Of a DNA stretch of 64,000 bases, positions 8,268 to 16,360 are shown in pieces. The DNA is from Formosa haliotis. Its GTDB lineage: Bacteria; Bacteroidota; Bacteroidia; Flavobacteriales; Flavobacteriaceae. Where the stretch lies: positions 2,663,501 to 2,727,500 of the forward strand of contig NZ_BDEL01000001.1 of NCBI RefSeq assembly GCF_001685485.1, written 5' to 3'. The position numbers were made by a program, and so were the translations under genes. Under the pieces are notes generated by a model that searched no databases, was not told the DNA's origin, and saw only the letters and a list, made by a program, of their open reading frames with translations. Each line of letters opens with the position of its first letter. The stretch's first letter is position 1.

Positions 8268-9668
8268 TTATATAACTTTTTCATAATGGCCTCTAGTGTA
8301 TTTCTTAAATAATTTCTGGTCTTTTAGATAGGTTTGAAACTGCCTTGAACTAACTCTTGGTTTACCGTTTATCTCTTTGCAGGCAATTTGTATGCCTTGA
8401 AGCGTAGTGAACTTTTCTGGAAGTTCTTCTAATATATCTTTTTGGAGCTGCGTTAAAGATTCGTAATAATTCTTTCTAGATGTTTCTTGCCTGACTTGGA
8501 TAGCATTATGGTAGAAATAATCAAATAATTTTATGCTGTCTTGAACCGCTTTAAGTTCTACTTGTGTATTAGTACAACCTTCAATAACATGATGAATCAA
8601 TTGTAAAATAAGAGCAAACCGAATAACGTATTGTTGTAATTTAATGTCTATGCTACGTTCGTAATCGAATAAATAATTTTCTGGTCTGTTGTTCTGCCAA
8701 TTAAACAAATACGTTTTGGCCTTTGTTTCTATAGGAATGACTTCAGATTTAAATTCATCAATACACTTAAAGTCCAATAAACTTGAAATTATAGTGTGGT
8801 AATTATCAATATAAACGGCATCTACTTTATTTATATTCCATTTCAGGGTTATTTGCTTACTAGGATAAACAAACAAAAATCGATCTAAAAAACCATTGGT
8901 ATGTCTCCCTCCTTTGGCGAATTCTTTAAGCACCGATATTTGAGTACTGCCTATAACACCAATAAAAGGATCGCTAATTCGTAAACTTTTCCCAGATGCA
9001 CGATCTGTAGATATTTGTGTTCCGCTCCAAAGACTTAAATACGTCTCAACTTCTCCAGAATTATTGTAACGATTAAAATTTTTAATCCAACCGTGAAGTT
9101 CATCAACATACACATACATACCTTTTTTATTATTAGCATGACAGGTTATTAATGCCTCTGGAGTAAAATCACTAATTAATATTTTTTTTAAAATTGGTTT
9201 TTTAAGATGCTCTCTGTTCTCCACTTGCTCTAAACCATTTTGAATATATGCGTTTAATTCAGTTTCATAGGTTTTAAATGCTTCGTTCTCGTGTTTATGA
9301 ATGGGTCTAAAACAAAAATTTAAGGCATGTGTTTTAGAATCTCCAGGTCGGCCAACAATTACAGTGAATAAATTAGCTTTTTCTTCCCAACCTTTTTTAA
9401 CTTCAACTTTATATGTGTTCCCAATTGCTGCTGAAGCTGCAGATAAAATACCGGCTCCTAAATAATCCAGACAGAACTGATATTTGTTATGAGCTTCAAA
9501 AATAATTTCTTGTAAGGGCTTGGGAAATACGTCAACTGGAAACGGATTAGGATTGTGTCTATCATGTTTTAAATAGTCATTCTCAAGATCTATTAAATCG
9601 ATAACTCTTGGAGTTTTCTTTATTAAATTTTTTCCGACATAAACACTTTGCTGTTCTTCCTTTACCAT
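8268..9668 (-). CDS. DUF3987 family protein (primase/helicase-like ATPase of mobile element)
   Basis: A 466-residue protein with the DUF3987 layout: PFPVDVFPKPLQEII (about 42-56), a membrane-like helix with SAASAAIGN, then the nucleotide-binding loop VGRPGDSKTHAL (106-115) in which the usual glycine before Lys112 is Ser111. YVYVDELHGWI (about 181-191) is the Walker-B-like acidic motif, and PFIGVIGSTQI a sensor-like segment. Family members are common in Bacteroidetes and phage-like islands next to HTH and primase-type genes and are thought to serve element replication. It starts 9 bases after the HTH gene ends, so the two are probably one operon. Function beyond ATP binding is inference. Confidence 0.78.
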   Translation of the reverse strand: MVKEEQQSVYVGKNLIKKTPRVIDLIDLENDYLKHDRHNPNPFPVDVFPKPLQEIIFEAHNKYQFCLDYLGAGILSAASAAIGNTYKVEVKKGWEEKANLFTVIVGRPGDSKTHALNFCFRPIHKHENEAFKTYETELNAYIQNGLEQVENREHLKKPILKKILISDFTPEALITCHANNKKGMYVYVDELHGWIKNFNRYNNSGEVETYLSLWSGTQISTDRASGKSLRISDPFIGVIGSTQISVLKEFAKGGRHTNGFLDRFLFVYPSKQITLKWNINKVDAVYIDNYHTIISSLLDFKCIDEFKSEVIPIETKAKTYLFNWQNNRPENYLFDYERSIDIKLQQYVIRFALILQLIHHVIEGCTNTQVELKAVQDSIKLFDYFYHNAIQVRQETSRKNYYESLTQLQKDILEELPEKFTTLQGIQIACKEINGKPRVSSRQFQTYLKDQKLFKKYTRGHYEKVI

Positions 9669-9677
9669 ATCAAAAAA

Positions 9678-9968
9678 TCATTTTCTATTTTTCAATAGTT
9701 CTTCATTAAATTTTTCCTCTAAAAACTCATCTGTTATATCAGGGGCACCTAACAACCAAGTGTCAATTTCTTCCTTATCAAAAAACTTTTGACGTATGTG
9801 AGGATTATTCCCCATAGGAATAAGCTTTAAATGTGTGAGCTTGTAAATCTTACTTTTAGATAAGCCCGTATAAACAGACAAATCATTGACATTTAGTACT
9901 TTTTTGTCGTGGGTAAGAATGTTTCTAATCGATTCTAATAATTCGATAACTTGTGATTCTGTTTCCAT
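9678..9968 (-). CDS. Helix-turn-helix (excisionase-like) DNA-binding protein
   Basis: A 96-residue protein with a central MerR/excisionase-type HTH: VLNVNDLSVYTGLSKSKIYKLTHLKLIPM (spread over about residues 24-52) followed by the wing-like FFDKEEIDTWLL. In related Bacteroidetes elements a protein of this type sits at the head of the DUF3987 operon, next to the integrase, and serves as excision or replication control factor. Here it is the most upstream gene of the module and the space between it and the tRNA contains no integrase. Confidence 0.75.
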   Translation of the reverse strand: METESQVIELLESIRNILTHDKKVLNVNDLSVYTGLSKSKIYKLTHLKLIPMGNNPHIRQKFFDKEEIDTWLLGAPDITDEFLEEKFNEELLKNRK

Positions 9969-10252
9969 AAGTTTTCTTTTTAAATTCTAAATCAAATTAG
10001 AGGGAATACATATAATCAAATCAAACACAATGAAACTTTAACATATTTATTCTCATAATTATAGAGAATAATTAATAAAAAAGAGATTTTGCTAAGAATA
10101 CAGAAATTAAAAAAGATGTGATTTTACATAACAACCTATCAAGTAATTATTTAACTTCAATAGTTCTCTAACGAGAGAATTAAAAAAGTTTGAAAAACTT
10201 AGGAGAAAAGAAAGACTACAATTTGTTGTACCTATGTTGTACCCACCGAAAA
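9969..10252. other. Gene-free end of the mobile module
   Basis: No coding region seen. It holds a small hairpin TTCTCT-aacg-AGAGAA (10164-10179) and two copies of TGTTGTACC eleven bases apart (10224-10232 and 10235-10243). It lies between the HTH gene and the tRNA terminator, where an integrase gene and attachment site would be expected in an intact element. Confidence 0.4.
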
Positions 10253-10283
10253 CAAAAAAGCCTCTCGATTTCTCGAAAGGCTT
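10253..10283 (-). terminator. Rho-independent terminator of the tRNA gene
   Basis: Minus-strand hairpin AAGCCT-t-TCGA with loop GAAA and TCGA-g-AGGCTT, followed directly by a T-run. It starts 13 bases after the tRNA 3' end. Confidence 0.8.
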
Positions 10284-10296
10284 GCCAGTATTGAAG

Positions 10297-10370
10297 TGGT
10301 CCCACCTGGGCTCGAACCAGGGACCACCTGATTATGAGTCAGGTGCTCTAACCAACTGAGCTATAGGACC
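10297..10370 (-). tRNA. tRNA with anticodon CAT, probably tRNA-Ile2 (else elongator tRNA-Met)
   Basis: The minus strand folds into a 74-base cloverleaf: acceptor GGTCCTA with TGGGACC (one G-T pair), D arm AGCTCAGTTGGTTAGAGC, anticodon arm CTGACTCATAATCAG with CAT (complement at 10334-10336), and T arm CTGGTTCGAGCCCAG. No CCA is encoded. The stem around the anticodon (GACTCATAATC) is the same as in Escherichia coli tRNA-Ile2, whose C34 is modified to lysidine, so I favour Ile2; elongator Met cannot be ruled out. The mobile module abuts its 3' end, a common integration site. Confidence 0.9.
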
Positions 10371-10556
10371 TCAAAATTGGAGTGCAATATTACTATTATT
10401 TTTAATGTTCTGCAAACCTTTTTTTAATTACTTTATTTATTTTGTTAAGCTAGCATCTGTATCCCTGAGCTACTACTCTGTTTCTTAATTATTTTATAGT
10501 TTTACAATAAGAAGTAAATTTTATACCCAAAACTAAGATTATCTTTAAATATCCAC

Positions 10557-10564
10557 TATTTTTG
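10557..10564 (+). promoter_or_regulatory. -7 box upstream of rbfA
   Basis: TATTTTTG matches TAnnTTTG. It ends 4 bases before the rbfA ATG, so transcription would begin at or within a few bases of the start codon and the message would be leaderless. Confidence 0.5.
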
Positions 10565-10568
10565 CAGT

Positions 10569-10961
10569 ATGGAAAGTAACAGACAGAAAAAAATAGGCTC
10601 AGTTTTACAACGCGATTTAGTAGATGTATTACAAAATGCAGCAACCCAAGGTGGAATGCAAGGCATACTTATATCCGTTTCTAAAGTAAATGTTACTGTA
10701 GATTTGTCTATTGCTAAAGTTTATCTTAGTATTTTCCCAAACAACAAGGCCAAAGAATTATTAGAAGGTATTCGCTCGAACACTCCTTTAATTCGCCATG
10801 AATTAGCGCAACGTACTAAACACCAATTACGTCGTATGCCTAATTTAGAATTCTTTGTAGATGACTCTTTAGAGTATATAGACCAAATTGAGCAATCTTT
10901 AAAAGGAAAAGATAATCCTATTAAAAATCCAGACCTTTTAGGGAAACATAAAAAATCGTAA
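10569..10961 (+). CDS. rbfA: Ribosome-binding factor A
   Basis: A 130-residue RbfA, the cold-shock factor that binds the 30S subunit and helps mature the 5' end of 16S rRNA. The start fits the family (RQKKIGSVLQRDLVDVLQ), and the KH-like fold is seen in VSKVNVTVDLSIAKVYLSIF, IRHELAQRTKHQLRRMPNLEFFVDDSLEY. The gene ends with TAA at 10959-10961, directly abutting the GTG start of the permease gene, so the two are translationally coupled. Its promoter box is so close that the transcript is probably leaderless. Confidence 0.95.
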   Translation: MESNRQKKIGSVLQRDLVDVLQNAATQGGMQGILISVSKVNVTVDLSIAKVYLSIFPNNKAKELLEGIRSNTPLIRHELAQRTKHQLRRMPNLEFFVDDSLEYIDQIEQSLKGKDNPIKNPDLLGKHKKS

Positions 10962-12167
10962 GTGAATTTTCCGCTGTACATTGCCAAACGGTATTTGCGC
11001 TCTAAAAGCAGCAACAATGCAATTAATTTTATAACTATAATTGCTGCCATTGGGGTTATTCTTGGGGCAGCTTCTTTATTTATTGTTCTTTCTGGTTTTG
11101 CTGGTTTAAAAGATTTTACTCTAAAATTTTCAACCATTATAGATCCCGATTTAAAAGCTATACCAGCTACGGGAAAATCGTTCGTACTCTCTGATAATCA
11201 ATTAGAACAACTCAATGCTTTAGAGGGTGTTGCCTCCTACTCTAAAATTATTGAAGAGCGTGTTATTCTTGCTTTCGATGGTAAAAACTACCCTGCCTTT
11301 ATTAAAGGAGTCGATGAGGCATACAGCCAGGTAAACGTTATCGATTCTGTGATAGTACAAGGAAGTTGGCTAGCTCAAAACACCAACCAAATGGTTGCGG
11401 GTTGGGGCGTATCTAATCATTTATCGCTTGGTGTTTTAGATTACGGAAAATCTGTTACCATATATGTTCCAAAACCTGGAACCGGACAAATTACCTCAAC
11501 AAAAAATGCATTTAATGCCATACACTGTATTAATGTAGGTTTGTTTGACGTAAACGAAAATTTAAACGAGACTTATGTATATACGGCCTTTAATATGGCA
11601 CAACAGCTTTTAAACTATAAAGACGATCAAATATCGGCAATTGAGTTTAAGCTAAACCCGAATGTTACTGAAGCTACAGTAAAACCACAACTGGAATCTA
11701 TTTTAGGAGAACAGGTCCAAATAAAAAACCGGATTCAACTTAATGATACACTTTACAAAATGCTAAATACCGAAAATTTAGCCGTGTATCTCATTTTTAC
11801 TTTAGTATTAATTATTGCTCTTTTTAATGTGATAGGTTCTATAGTCATGATGATTTTAGACAAGAAGAAAACCCTAAGCACACTTTATAAACTAGGAGCT
11901 TCGGTAAAGGACATTAGACGTATCTTTTTCTATCAAGGTAGCTTAATGTCTATTTTTGGAGGTATTATTGGTTTGGTAATTGGACTTTTGGTGGTCGCAC
12001 TTCAAAAAACATTTTCATTAGTTATGATTACCCCTAGCCTACCATATCCGGTAGCCATAAACATTCCGAATATTATTGTGGTGCTAATCACCATTTCGGT
12101 ATTAGGAGTTATCGCTTCAAAAATTGCTTCTGTTAGAATTTCAAAATCCTTAATAGAAACCATTTAA
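10962..12167 (+). CDS. ABC transporter permease, LolC/LolE-MacB (FtsX-like) family
   Basis: A 401-residue inner membrane protein with four expected membrane helices: one at about 21-46 (FITIIAAIGVILGAASLFIVL) and three in the C-terminal FtsX domain (about 275-300, 323-348, 363-388). The large periplasmic loop lies between. The start IAKRYLRSKSSNNAINFIT is that of LolE-like subunits in Bacteroidetes, which with an ATPase release lipoproteins from the inner membrane. No ATPase gene is adjacent, as is usual in this phylum. The GTG start directly after the rbfA stop fixes the N-terminus. Confidence 0.88.
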   Translation: MNFPLYIAKRYLRSKSSNNAINFITIIAAIGVILGAASLFIVLSGFAGLKDFTLKFSTIIDPDLKAIPATGKSFVLSDNQLEQLNALEGVASYSKIIEERVILAFDGKNYPAFIKGVDEAYSQVNVIDSVIVQGSWLAQNTNQMVAGWGVSNHLSLGVLDYGKSVTIYVPKPGTGQITSTKNAFNAIHCINVGLFDVNENLNETYVYTAFNMAQQLLNYKDDQISAIEFKLNPNVTEATVKPQLESILGEQVQIKNRIQLNDTLYKMLNTENLAVYLIFTLVLIIALFNVIGSIVMMILDKKKTLSTLYKLGASVKDIRRIFFYQGSLMSIFGGIIGLVIGLLVVALQKTFSLVMITPSLPYPVAINIPNIIVVLITISVLGVIASKIASVRISKSLIETI

Positions 12168-12173
12168 GATTAT

Positions 12174-13169
12174 TTATTCTGAAAACTGATAATCAGAAAA
12201 ATCTTTTAAAACCAAATCAAAAGCCTCAAAAACATCCTTGGATGCATCACTAGTCACCATTTTCTGGCGATACTCTTTAAAATGTGGAATGCCTTTAAAG
12301 TAATTGGTATAATGACGTCGGGTTTCAAAAACTCCTAAAATCTCCCCTTTCCAGTCGATAGCCATTTGCAGATGACGCCTAGCAGCATCTACACGCTCTT
12401 CTATAGTAATTGGACTAAGATGTTCTCCGGTTTCAAAAAAGTGTTTTACCTGTTTAAAAAACCACGGATTTCCAATACTTGCACGACCAATCATACACCC
12501 ATCTAAACCAAACTCATCTCGCATTTTCATGGCGCGTTCTGGTGTATCAACATCGCCATTACCAAAAACAGGAATATGCATGCGAGGGTTATTTTTAACT
12601 TCGGCAATTGGCGCCCAATTGGCATCGCCCTTGTACATTTGTGCACGGGTACGCCCATGAATAGAAATAGCCTTACAACCTACATCTTGTAAACGTTCGG
12701 CAACTTCTAAAATACGAATAGAATCATGATCCCACCCTAAACGGGTTTTTACAGTAATTGGTAAATGTGTACGTTTTACCATAGCTTCGGTAAGACTTAC
12801 CATTAAATCGATATCTTTTAAAATTCCGGCACCAGCGCCTTTAGACACCACTTTTTTAACCGGACATCCAAAATTAATATCGATAATATCGGGTTTAGAC
12901 TCAGACACAATATCTACCGTTTGAAGCATACTATCTAAATTAGCTCCGAAAATTTGAATCCCTACAGGACGTTCCTTTTCGTAAATATCTAATTTCATGG
13001 TACTTTTAGCAGCATCGCGAATTAAACCTTCACTAGAAATAAATTCGGTATACACCACATCGGCGCCTTGTTCTTTACATAATGCACGAAATGGCGGATC
13101 GCTTACATCTTCCATTGGAGCTAACAGCAACGGAAAATCTGGAAGTTCTATAGTATCTATTTTAACCAA
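12174..13169 (-). CDS. dusB: tRNA-dihydrouridine synthase B
   Basis: A 331-residue flavin enzyme that reduces uridine to dihydrouridine in tRNA D-loops. The TIM barrel shows LLLAPMEDVSDPPFR (FMN site, about 14-28), the family signature DINFGCPVKKVVSKGAGAG with active-site Cys near 101, ITVKTRLGWD and SIHGRTRAQMYKG with the catalytic-site HGRTR, and VFGNGDVDTPERA / GCMIGRASIGNPWFF at the phosphate end. The frame begins with TTG (13169), which I accept because the protein start aligns with the family. Convergent with the permease gene, only 6 bases apart. A -7 box lies at 13190-13197. Confidence 0.95.
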   Translation of the reverse strand: MVKIDTIELPDFPLLLAPMEDVSDPPFRALCKEQGADVVYTEFISSEGLIRDAAKSTMKLDIYEKERPVGIQIFGANLDSMLQTVDIVSESKPDIIDINFGCPVKKVVSKGAGAGILKDIDLMVSLTEAMVKRTHLPITVKTRLGWDHDSIRILEVAERLQDVGCKAISIHGRTRAQMYKGDANWAPIAEVKNNPRMHIPVFGNGDVDTPERAMKMRDEFGLDGCMIGRASIGNPWFFKQVKHFFETGEHLSPITIEERVDAARRHLQMAIDWKGEILGVFETRRHYTNYFKGIPHFKEYRQKMVTSDASKDVFEAFDLVLKDFSDYQFSE

Positions 13170-13189
13170 AGTCTATTTTTTTAAGAGTG

Positions 13190-13197
13190 CAAAAATA
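13190..13197 (-). promoter_or_regulatory. -7 box upstream of dusB
   Basis: On the minus strand TATTTTTG matches TAnnTTTG, 20 bases upstream of the TTG start at 13169. No good -33 box was identified. Confidence 0.45.
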
Positions 13198-13327
13198 CTG
13201 AAATTGATAGAACTTTATACTATTTGATTAATGTTTTGTATTTGAAGGGATTAAAAGGAAACCATTTAGTAACGTATAGAACAATGAATACGTTTGTAGT
13301 GATAATGTTCTAAAAACAACTAAACTG

Positions 13328-13705
13328 TTACGATGATTTTTTAGTCTTGTTATCATCTATAGTAATCTCAATTACTTTTAAGTCTTTCTCAGATATTTCG
13401 TTTAAAATAACAGGTTTTAAAGACATCACTTTATCTATAAACAACTCGGTGTTATACTCGGTGTATCCTACAAAACCAATCTCTAAATTATAAGTTCCAA
13501 CTTCTAAATTATCTACGATAAAATTACCTTCGGAATCTGTTATGGTTCCAAAAATTTTTGATTTATCTTCCTTATCTTCTAAAATCACATTGGCGTAAGA
13601 AATTGGTGATTTATGATCGTCTAGAATCTTACCAGAAATTTTAATTTCTTGGGCTAAACAACAATAAGAACAAAATAAAAATAGAAAAGTTAGTTTTAAA
13701 GACAT
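13328..13705 (-). CDS. Free-standing carboxypeptidase-regulatory-like (CarboxypepD_reg) exported protein
   Basis: A 125-residue protein with a signal peptide (MSLKLTFLFLFCSYCCLAQ) and a single beta-sandwich domain ISGKILDDHKSPISYANVIL ... LEVGTYNLEIGFVGYTEY, the domain that usually precedes the plug of TonB-dependent receptors. It closely parallels the N-terminus of the receptor gene just upstream (same order SGx-ANx-GTxTx-GNF-GTYxLxxxFxGY), but stops after DDNKTKKSS with no plug or barrel. A -7 box of its own lies at 13728-13735. It may be a truncated duplicate of the neighbour or a small periplasmic accessory; I cannot decide which. Confidence 0.75.
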   Translation of the reverse strand: MSLKLTFLFLFCSYCCLAQEIKISGKILDDHKSPISYANVILEDKEDKSKIFGTITDSEGNFIVDNLEVGTYNLEIGFVGYTEYNTELFIDKVMSLKPVILNEISEKDLKVIEITIDDNKTKKSS

Positions 13706-13727
13706 AAATAAATGAATAATGGTTCCT

Positions 13728-13735
13728 CAAAAATA
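13728..13735 (-). promoter_or_regulatory. -7 box upstream of the small CarboxypepD_reg gene
   Basis: Minus-strand TATTTTTG, 23 bases upstream of the ATG at 13705 and within the 79-base gap after the receptor gene, suggesting independent transcription. Confidence 0.4.
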
Positions 13736-13784
13736 ACATAAATAATTTAAAGTCAATTCCTTTTTAAATCAAGTAATAGGATCT

Positions 13785-16193
13785 TTAATTATTTGCACCT
13801 TCAGAAGTTAATCGATCTCGTTCATTTAATTCCTTTTCTTCCTTCTCGTTAGTAGTAAGTTTGGTATTACCAAAATTGAAACGTAACCCAACACGTATCC
13901 ACTGATTGTCGAAACGGCTGTAGTATTTATTATCCTGATTTAAATACTTGTTTTTTACTGTAAAATCGGTGGTTCTAAAAATATCGCTTGCTTTTAAGGA
14001 TGCCACCCACTTGCCATTATTAAAACTTTTTTTAACACCTAAATCAACTTGTGTTCGCGATGAAATATCTGCAGAACCATTTATCATAGGAGACATATAT
14101 AATACCGAAATTTCTGCATTCAAACTTTGGTCTTCTAAAAAGGTAAAAAAGTTCATGAAATTAGTATACAAGGCCCAAGTTTCGTTAGTTTCTGTTGTAT
14201 TTCCACTCTCAATCGCTTTAAAGTATGAAGTTTCATGAAAAATAGAATTAATAAAATACACCGACCAAAAATCGGTTATGGGTTTATACGTCATAAAATC
14301 GAAACCATAGTCTATCGATTTTTCCAAATTAGTAGGTAAATATACAAGCTGGTTACTATTATTTTCTTGAATTACTAATTCTGATGTAGGATCACTTTCA
14401 TAACGATAATACAACTCGAAAGTATAGGTGCCTTTTAAAGTATAAGACAAGGTGGTTAAGTGAGATATTGTAGGTTGTAAATTAGGGTTTCCTTGTAAAT
14501 AGCTATAATCGTTAAAATAGTATTTAAACGGATTTAACGAAGCATACGTTGGGCGTTCTATTCGCTTTCCATAAGATAAGCCTAAACTGTGATTTTCGTT
14601 AAAATCGTGACCTATATTTACAGTAGGAAATAATTTAAAATAGTCGAATTTATTTTTCTGATTGGTGGTAGATATATCGCCCTCTGCATCTGTATACTCG
14701 CCTCGTAATCCTGCCGACAAACTCCATGTATCCCAAGATTTAGACAAATTTACATAAGCCGCATAATTCATTTCATTATAATTGAAAATACCACTATTGG
14801 TATCATCCTCAACAAAATCAAAATCTTCTTGGTAAAACTGCTCAACATCGCTATTGGAATCTATAACCGATATTTTTACTCCAGTTTCCAAAGCAATATC
14901 TTCGGCAATCGTCATATTATAGTCGGCCTGACCCGAGTAAATTAAGGTCCGTTGAAGCGATGTAGAATTAAACAGATTTTCTCTAGTAAATTCATTATTG
15001 CTATCAAAATATGTTGAATTTATATCCTGATATCTATCGTAATCATAATTGGTATGATGCAAGTTTACAGAAAAAGTATTCCCGGTTTCAGACGTATTTA
15101 CATAATCTACATTAAACGCTAAATTAGTAGTCGTATCGTCGGTGTTATTTACAGACGTAAAAGACGAATCTATCGCTTCTGTTTTCATATTAGCCTCACG
15201 CTTCCAATATGGTGTCATGTTAGCATTTACCGACAACGATACCACATTGGCATCATTTATAGCATAATCTAAATTGGCAATGGCATTATGCGATTTCGAT
15301 TTGGTATTTCTATCTATTTCATCTTCCCAACGCCCAACAATAGCATCGTTTTCAATAAAATTAACAGCTCCAGAATTATATCGATTTACTTTACTTTCTC
15401 CATACGAATAATTGGCAAAAACATTTAATTTATCAGTCTTATAAAAATGACTCATGCCAGCATTAAATCTCGGGTAAATACCTTGCGTATAATTTGCATA
15501 AACACTCCCATTATAGCCCGTAATTAAATTTTTACTCATTTTTATATTGATCACTGCAGCACCTTCGGCATCGTATTTTGCAGGCGGATTTGTAATCACT
15601 TCTACAGATTGTACATACGTGGCATTTGTACCCGATAACAATTGTTGTAAATCTTCGCCAGTTAAATACACCCGTTTATCATTTATTAAATAAATAATAT
15701 TCGAACTGTTTTTAACACTAATTTCATCGTTCATAATTAAAATACCTGGTGTACTTTTTAGCACATCCATAACACTTCCTTCGGTTAAGGAGGTCTGTTC
15801 GATATTAAAAACTAACCGATCTGATTGTTTTTTTAAGGTTGGACGCTTTGCTGTAATATTAACCGCGTCTAAAGTTTCTAGTGCTTCCTGTAAAACAATA
15901 GGTTTTAAATTGGTATTATCCTGTAGTTGAATCGTTTCAGAATAACTCGCATACCCCATAAAACTAACTTGTAAATGGTAAGTTCCGGCATCTAAATGAT
16001 TAAAAGTAAAATAGCCGTTTTCGTTAGAGGTTGTTCCTTTTATTTTAGAAGCATCTTCTGTATTTGTTATGAGGATATTAGCATAAGCCACAGGTAGATG
16101 TTGAATATCTTGAACATAGCCAGACACTTGCTTTTCTTGAGAAAAGCAAACTAAAGTGCATAGAAAAATAAGCCATGATAATTTGATATTCAT
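13785..16193 (-). CDS. TonB-dependent receptor / outer membrane beta-barrel family protein
   Basis: An 802-residue outer membrane protein: signal peptide (about 1-18), carboxypeptidase-regulatory-like domain (about 22-100), a plug-like region beginning LKKQSDRLVFNIEQTSL with IYLINDKRVYLTGEDLQQLL and VEVITNPPAKYDAEG, then a barrel ending in IRVGLRFNFGNTKL. This is the plan of the Bacteroidetes outer-membrane beta-barrel family, in which a short tail (here KEEKELNERDRLTSEGANN) follows the last strand. The ligand is unknown and there is no SusD partner. It is transcribed away from lepA and has its own promoter box at 16213-16220. Confidence 0.9.
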   Translation of the reverse strand: MNIKLSWLIFLCTLVCFSQEKQVSGYVQDIQHLPVAYANILITNTEDASKIKGTTSNENGYFTFNHLDAGTYHLQVSFMGYASYSETIQLQDNTNLKPIVLQEALETLDAVNITAKRPTLKKQSDRLVFNIEQTSLTEGSVMDVLKSTPGILIMNDEISVKNSSNIIYLINDKRVYLTGEDLQQLLSGTNATYVQSVEVITNPPAKYDAEGAAVINIKMSKNLITGYNGSVYANYTQGIYPRFNAGMSHFYKTDKLNVFANYSYGESKVNRYNSGAVNFIENDAIVGRWEDEIDRNTKSKSHNAIANLDYAINDANVVSLSVNANMTPYWKREANMKTEAIDSSFTSVNNTDDTTTNLAFNVDYVNTSETGNTFSVNLHHTNYDYDRYQDINSTYFDSNNEFTRENLFNSTSLQRTLIYSGQADYNMTIAEDIALETGVKISVIDSNSDVEQFYQEDFDFVEDDTNSGIFNYNEMNYAAYVNLSKSWDTWSLSAGLRGEYTDAEGDISTTNQKNKFDYFKLFPTVNIGHDFNENHSLGLSYGKRIERPTYASLNPFKYYFNDYSYLQGNPNLQPTISHLTTLSYTLKGTYTFELYYRYESDPTSELVIQENNSNQLVYLPTNLEKSIDYGFDFMTYKPITDFWSVYFINSIFHETSYFKAIESGNTTETNETWALYTNFMNFFTFLEDQSLNAEISVLYMSPMINGSADISSRTQVDLGVKKSFNNGKWVASLKASDIFRTTDFTVKNKYLNQDNKYYSRFDNQWIRVGLRFNFGNTKLTTNEKEEKELNERDRLTSEGANN

Positions 16194-16212
16194 AAGTAGA
16201 CCTTAGGATTTA

Positions 16213-16220
16213 CAAACATA
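16213..16220 (-). promoter_or_regulatory. -7 box of the outer membrane receptor gene
   Basis: Minus-strand TATGTTTG, the same octamer as in the susC promoter, 20 bases upstream of the ATG at 16193. An ATTG at about 16239-16242 may stand for the -33 box. Confidence 0.5.
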
Positions 16221-16324
16221 TAATATTTGAAATTAATACAATTGCGGTAAACCCACACACAGATCGAGAGATTTAACTTACAAAAACTACTGTTTAAAAA
16301 GTGAAATTGCTCACGTAAATCAAC

Positions 16325-16332
16325 TATATTTG
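16325..16332 (+). promoter_or_regulatory. -7 box upstream of lepA
   Basis: TATATTTG matches TAnnTTTG and lies 28 bases before the lepA ATG. No exact TTTG is found at the -33 position. Confidence 0.45.
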
Positions 16333-16360
16333 CAGATTAAAGCAAGGTATAGTTTTCTTT

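Noticed and set aside
106..9672. Whole left 10 kb as one large mobile island
   Set aside because: The susC-susD-GH2 genes look like an ordinary utilization locus with its own promoter; only 5.6-10.3 kb carries mobile-element genes.
10721..11137. 138-codon minus-strand frame across rbfA and the permease gene
   Set aside because: It lies entirely opposite two well-recognised genes and its product has no recognisable features.
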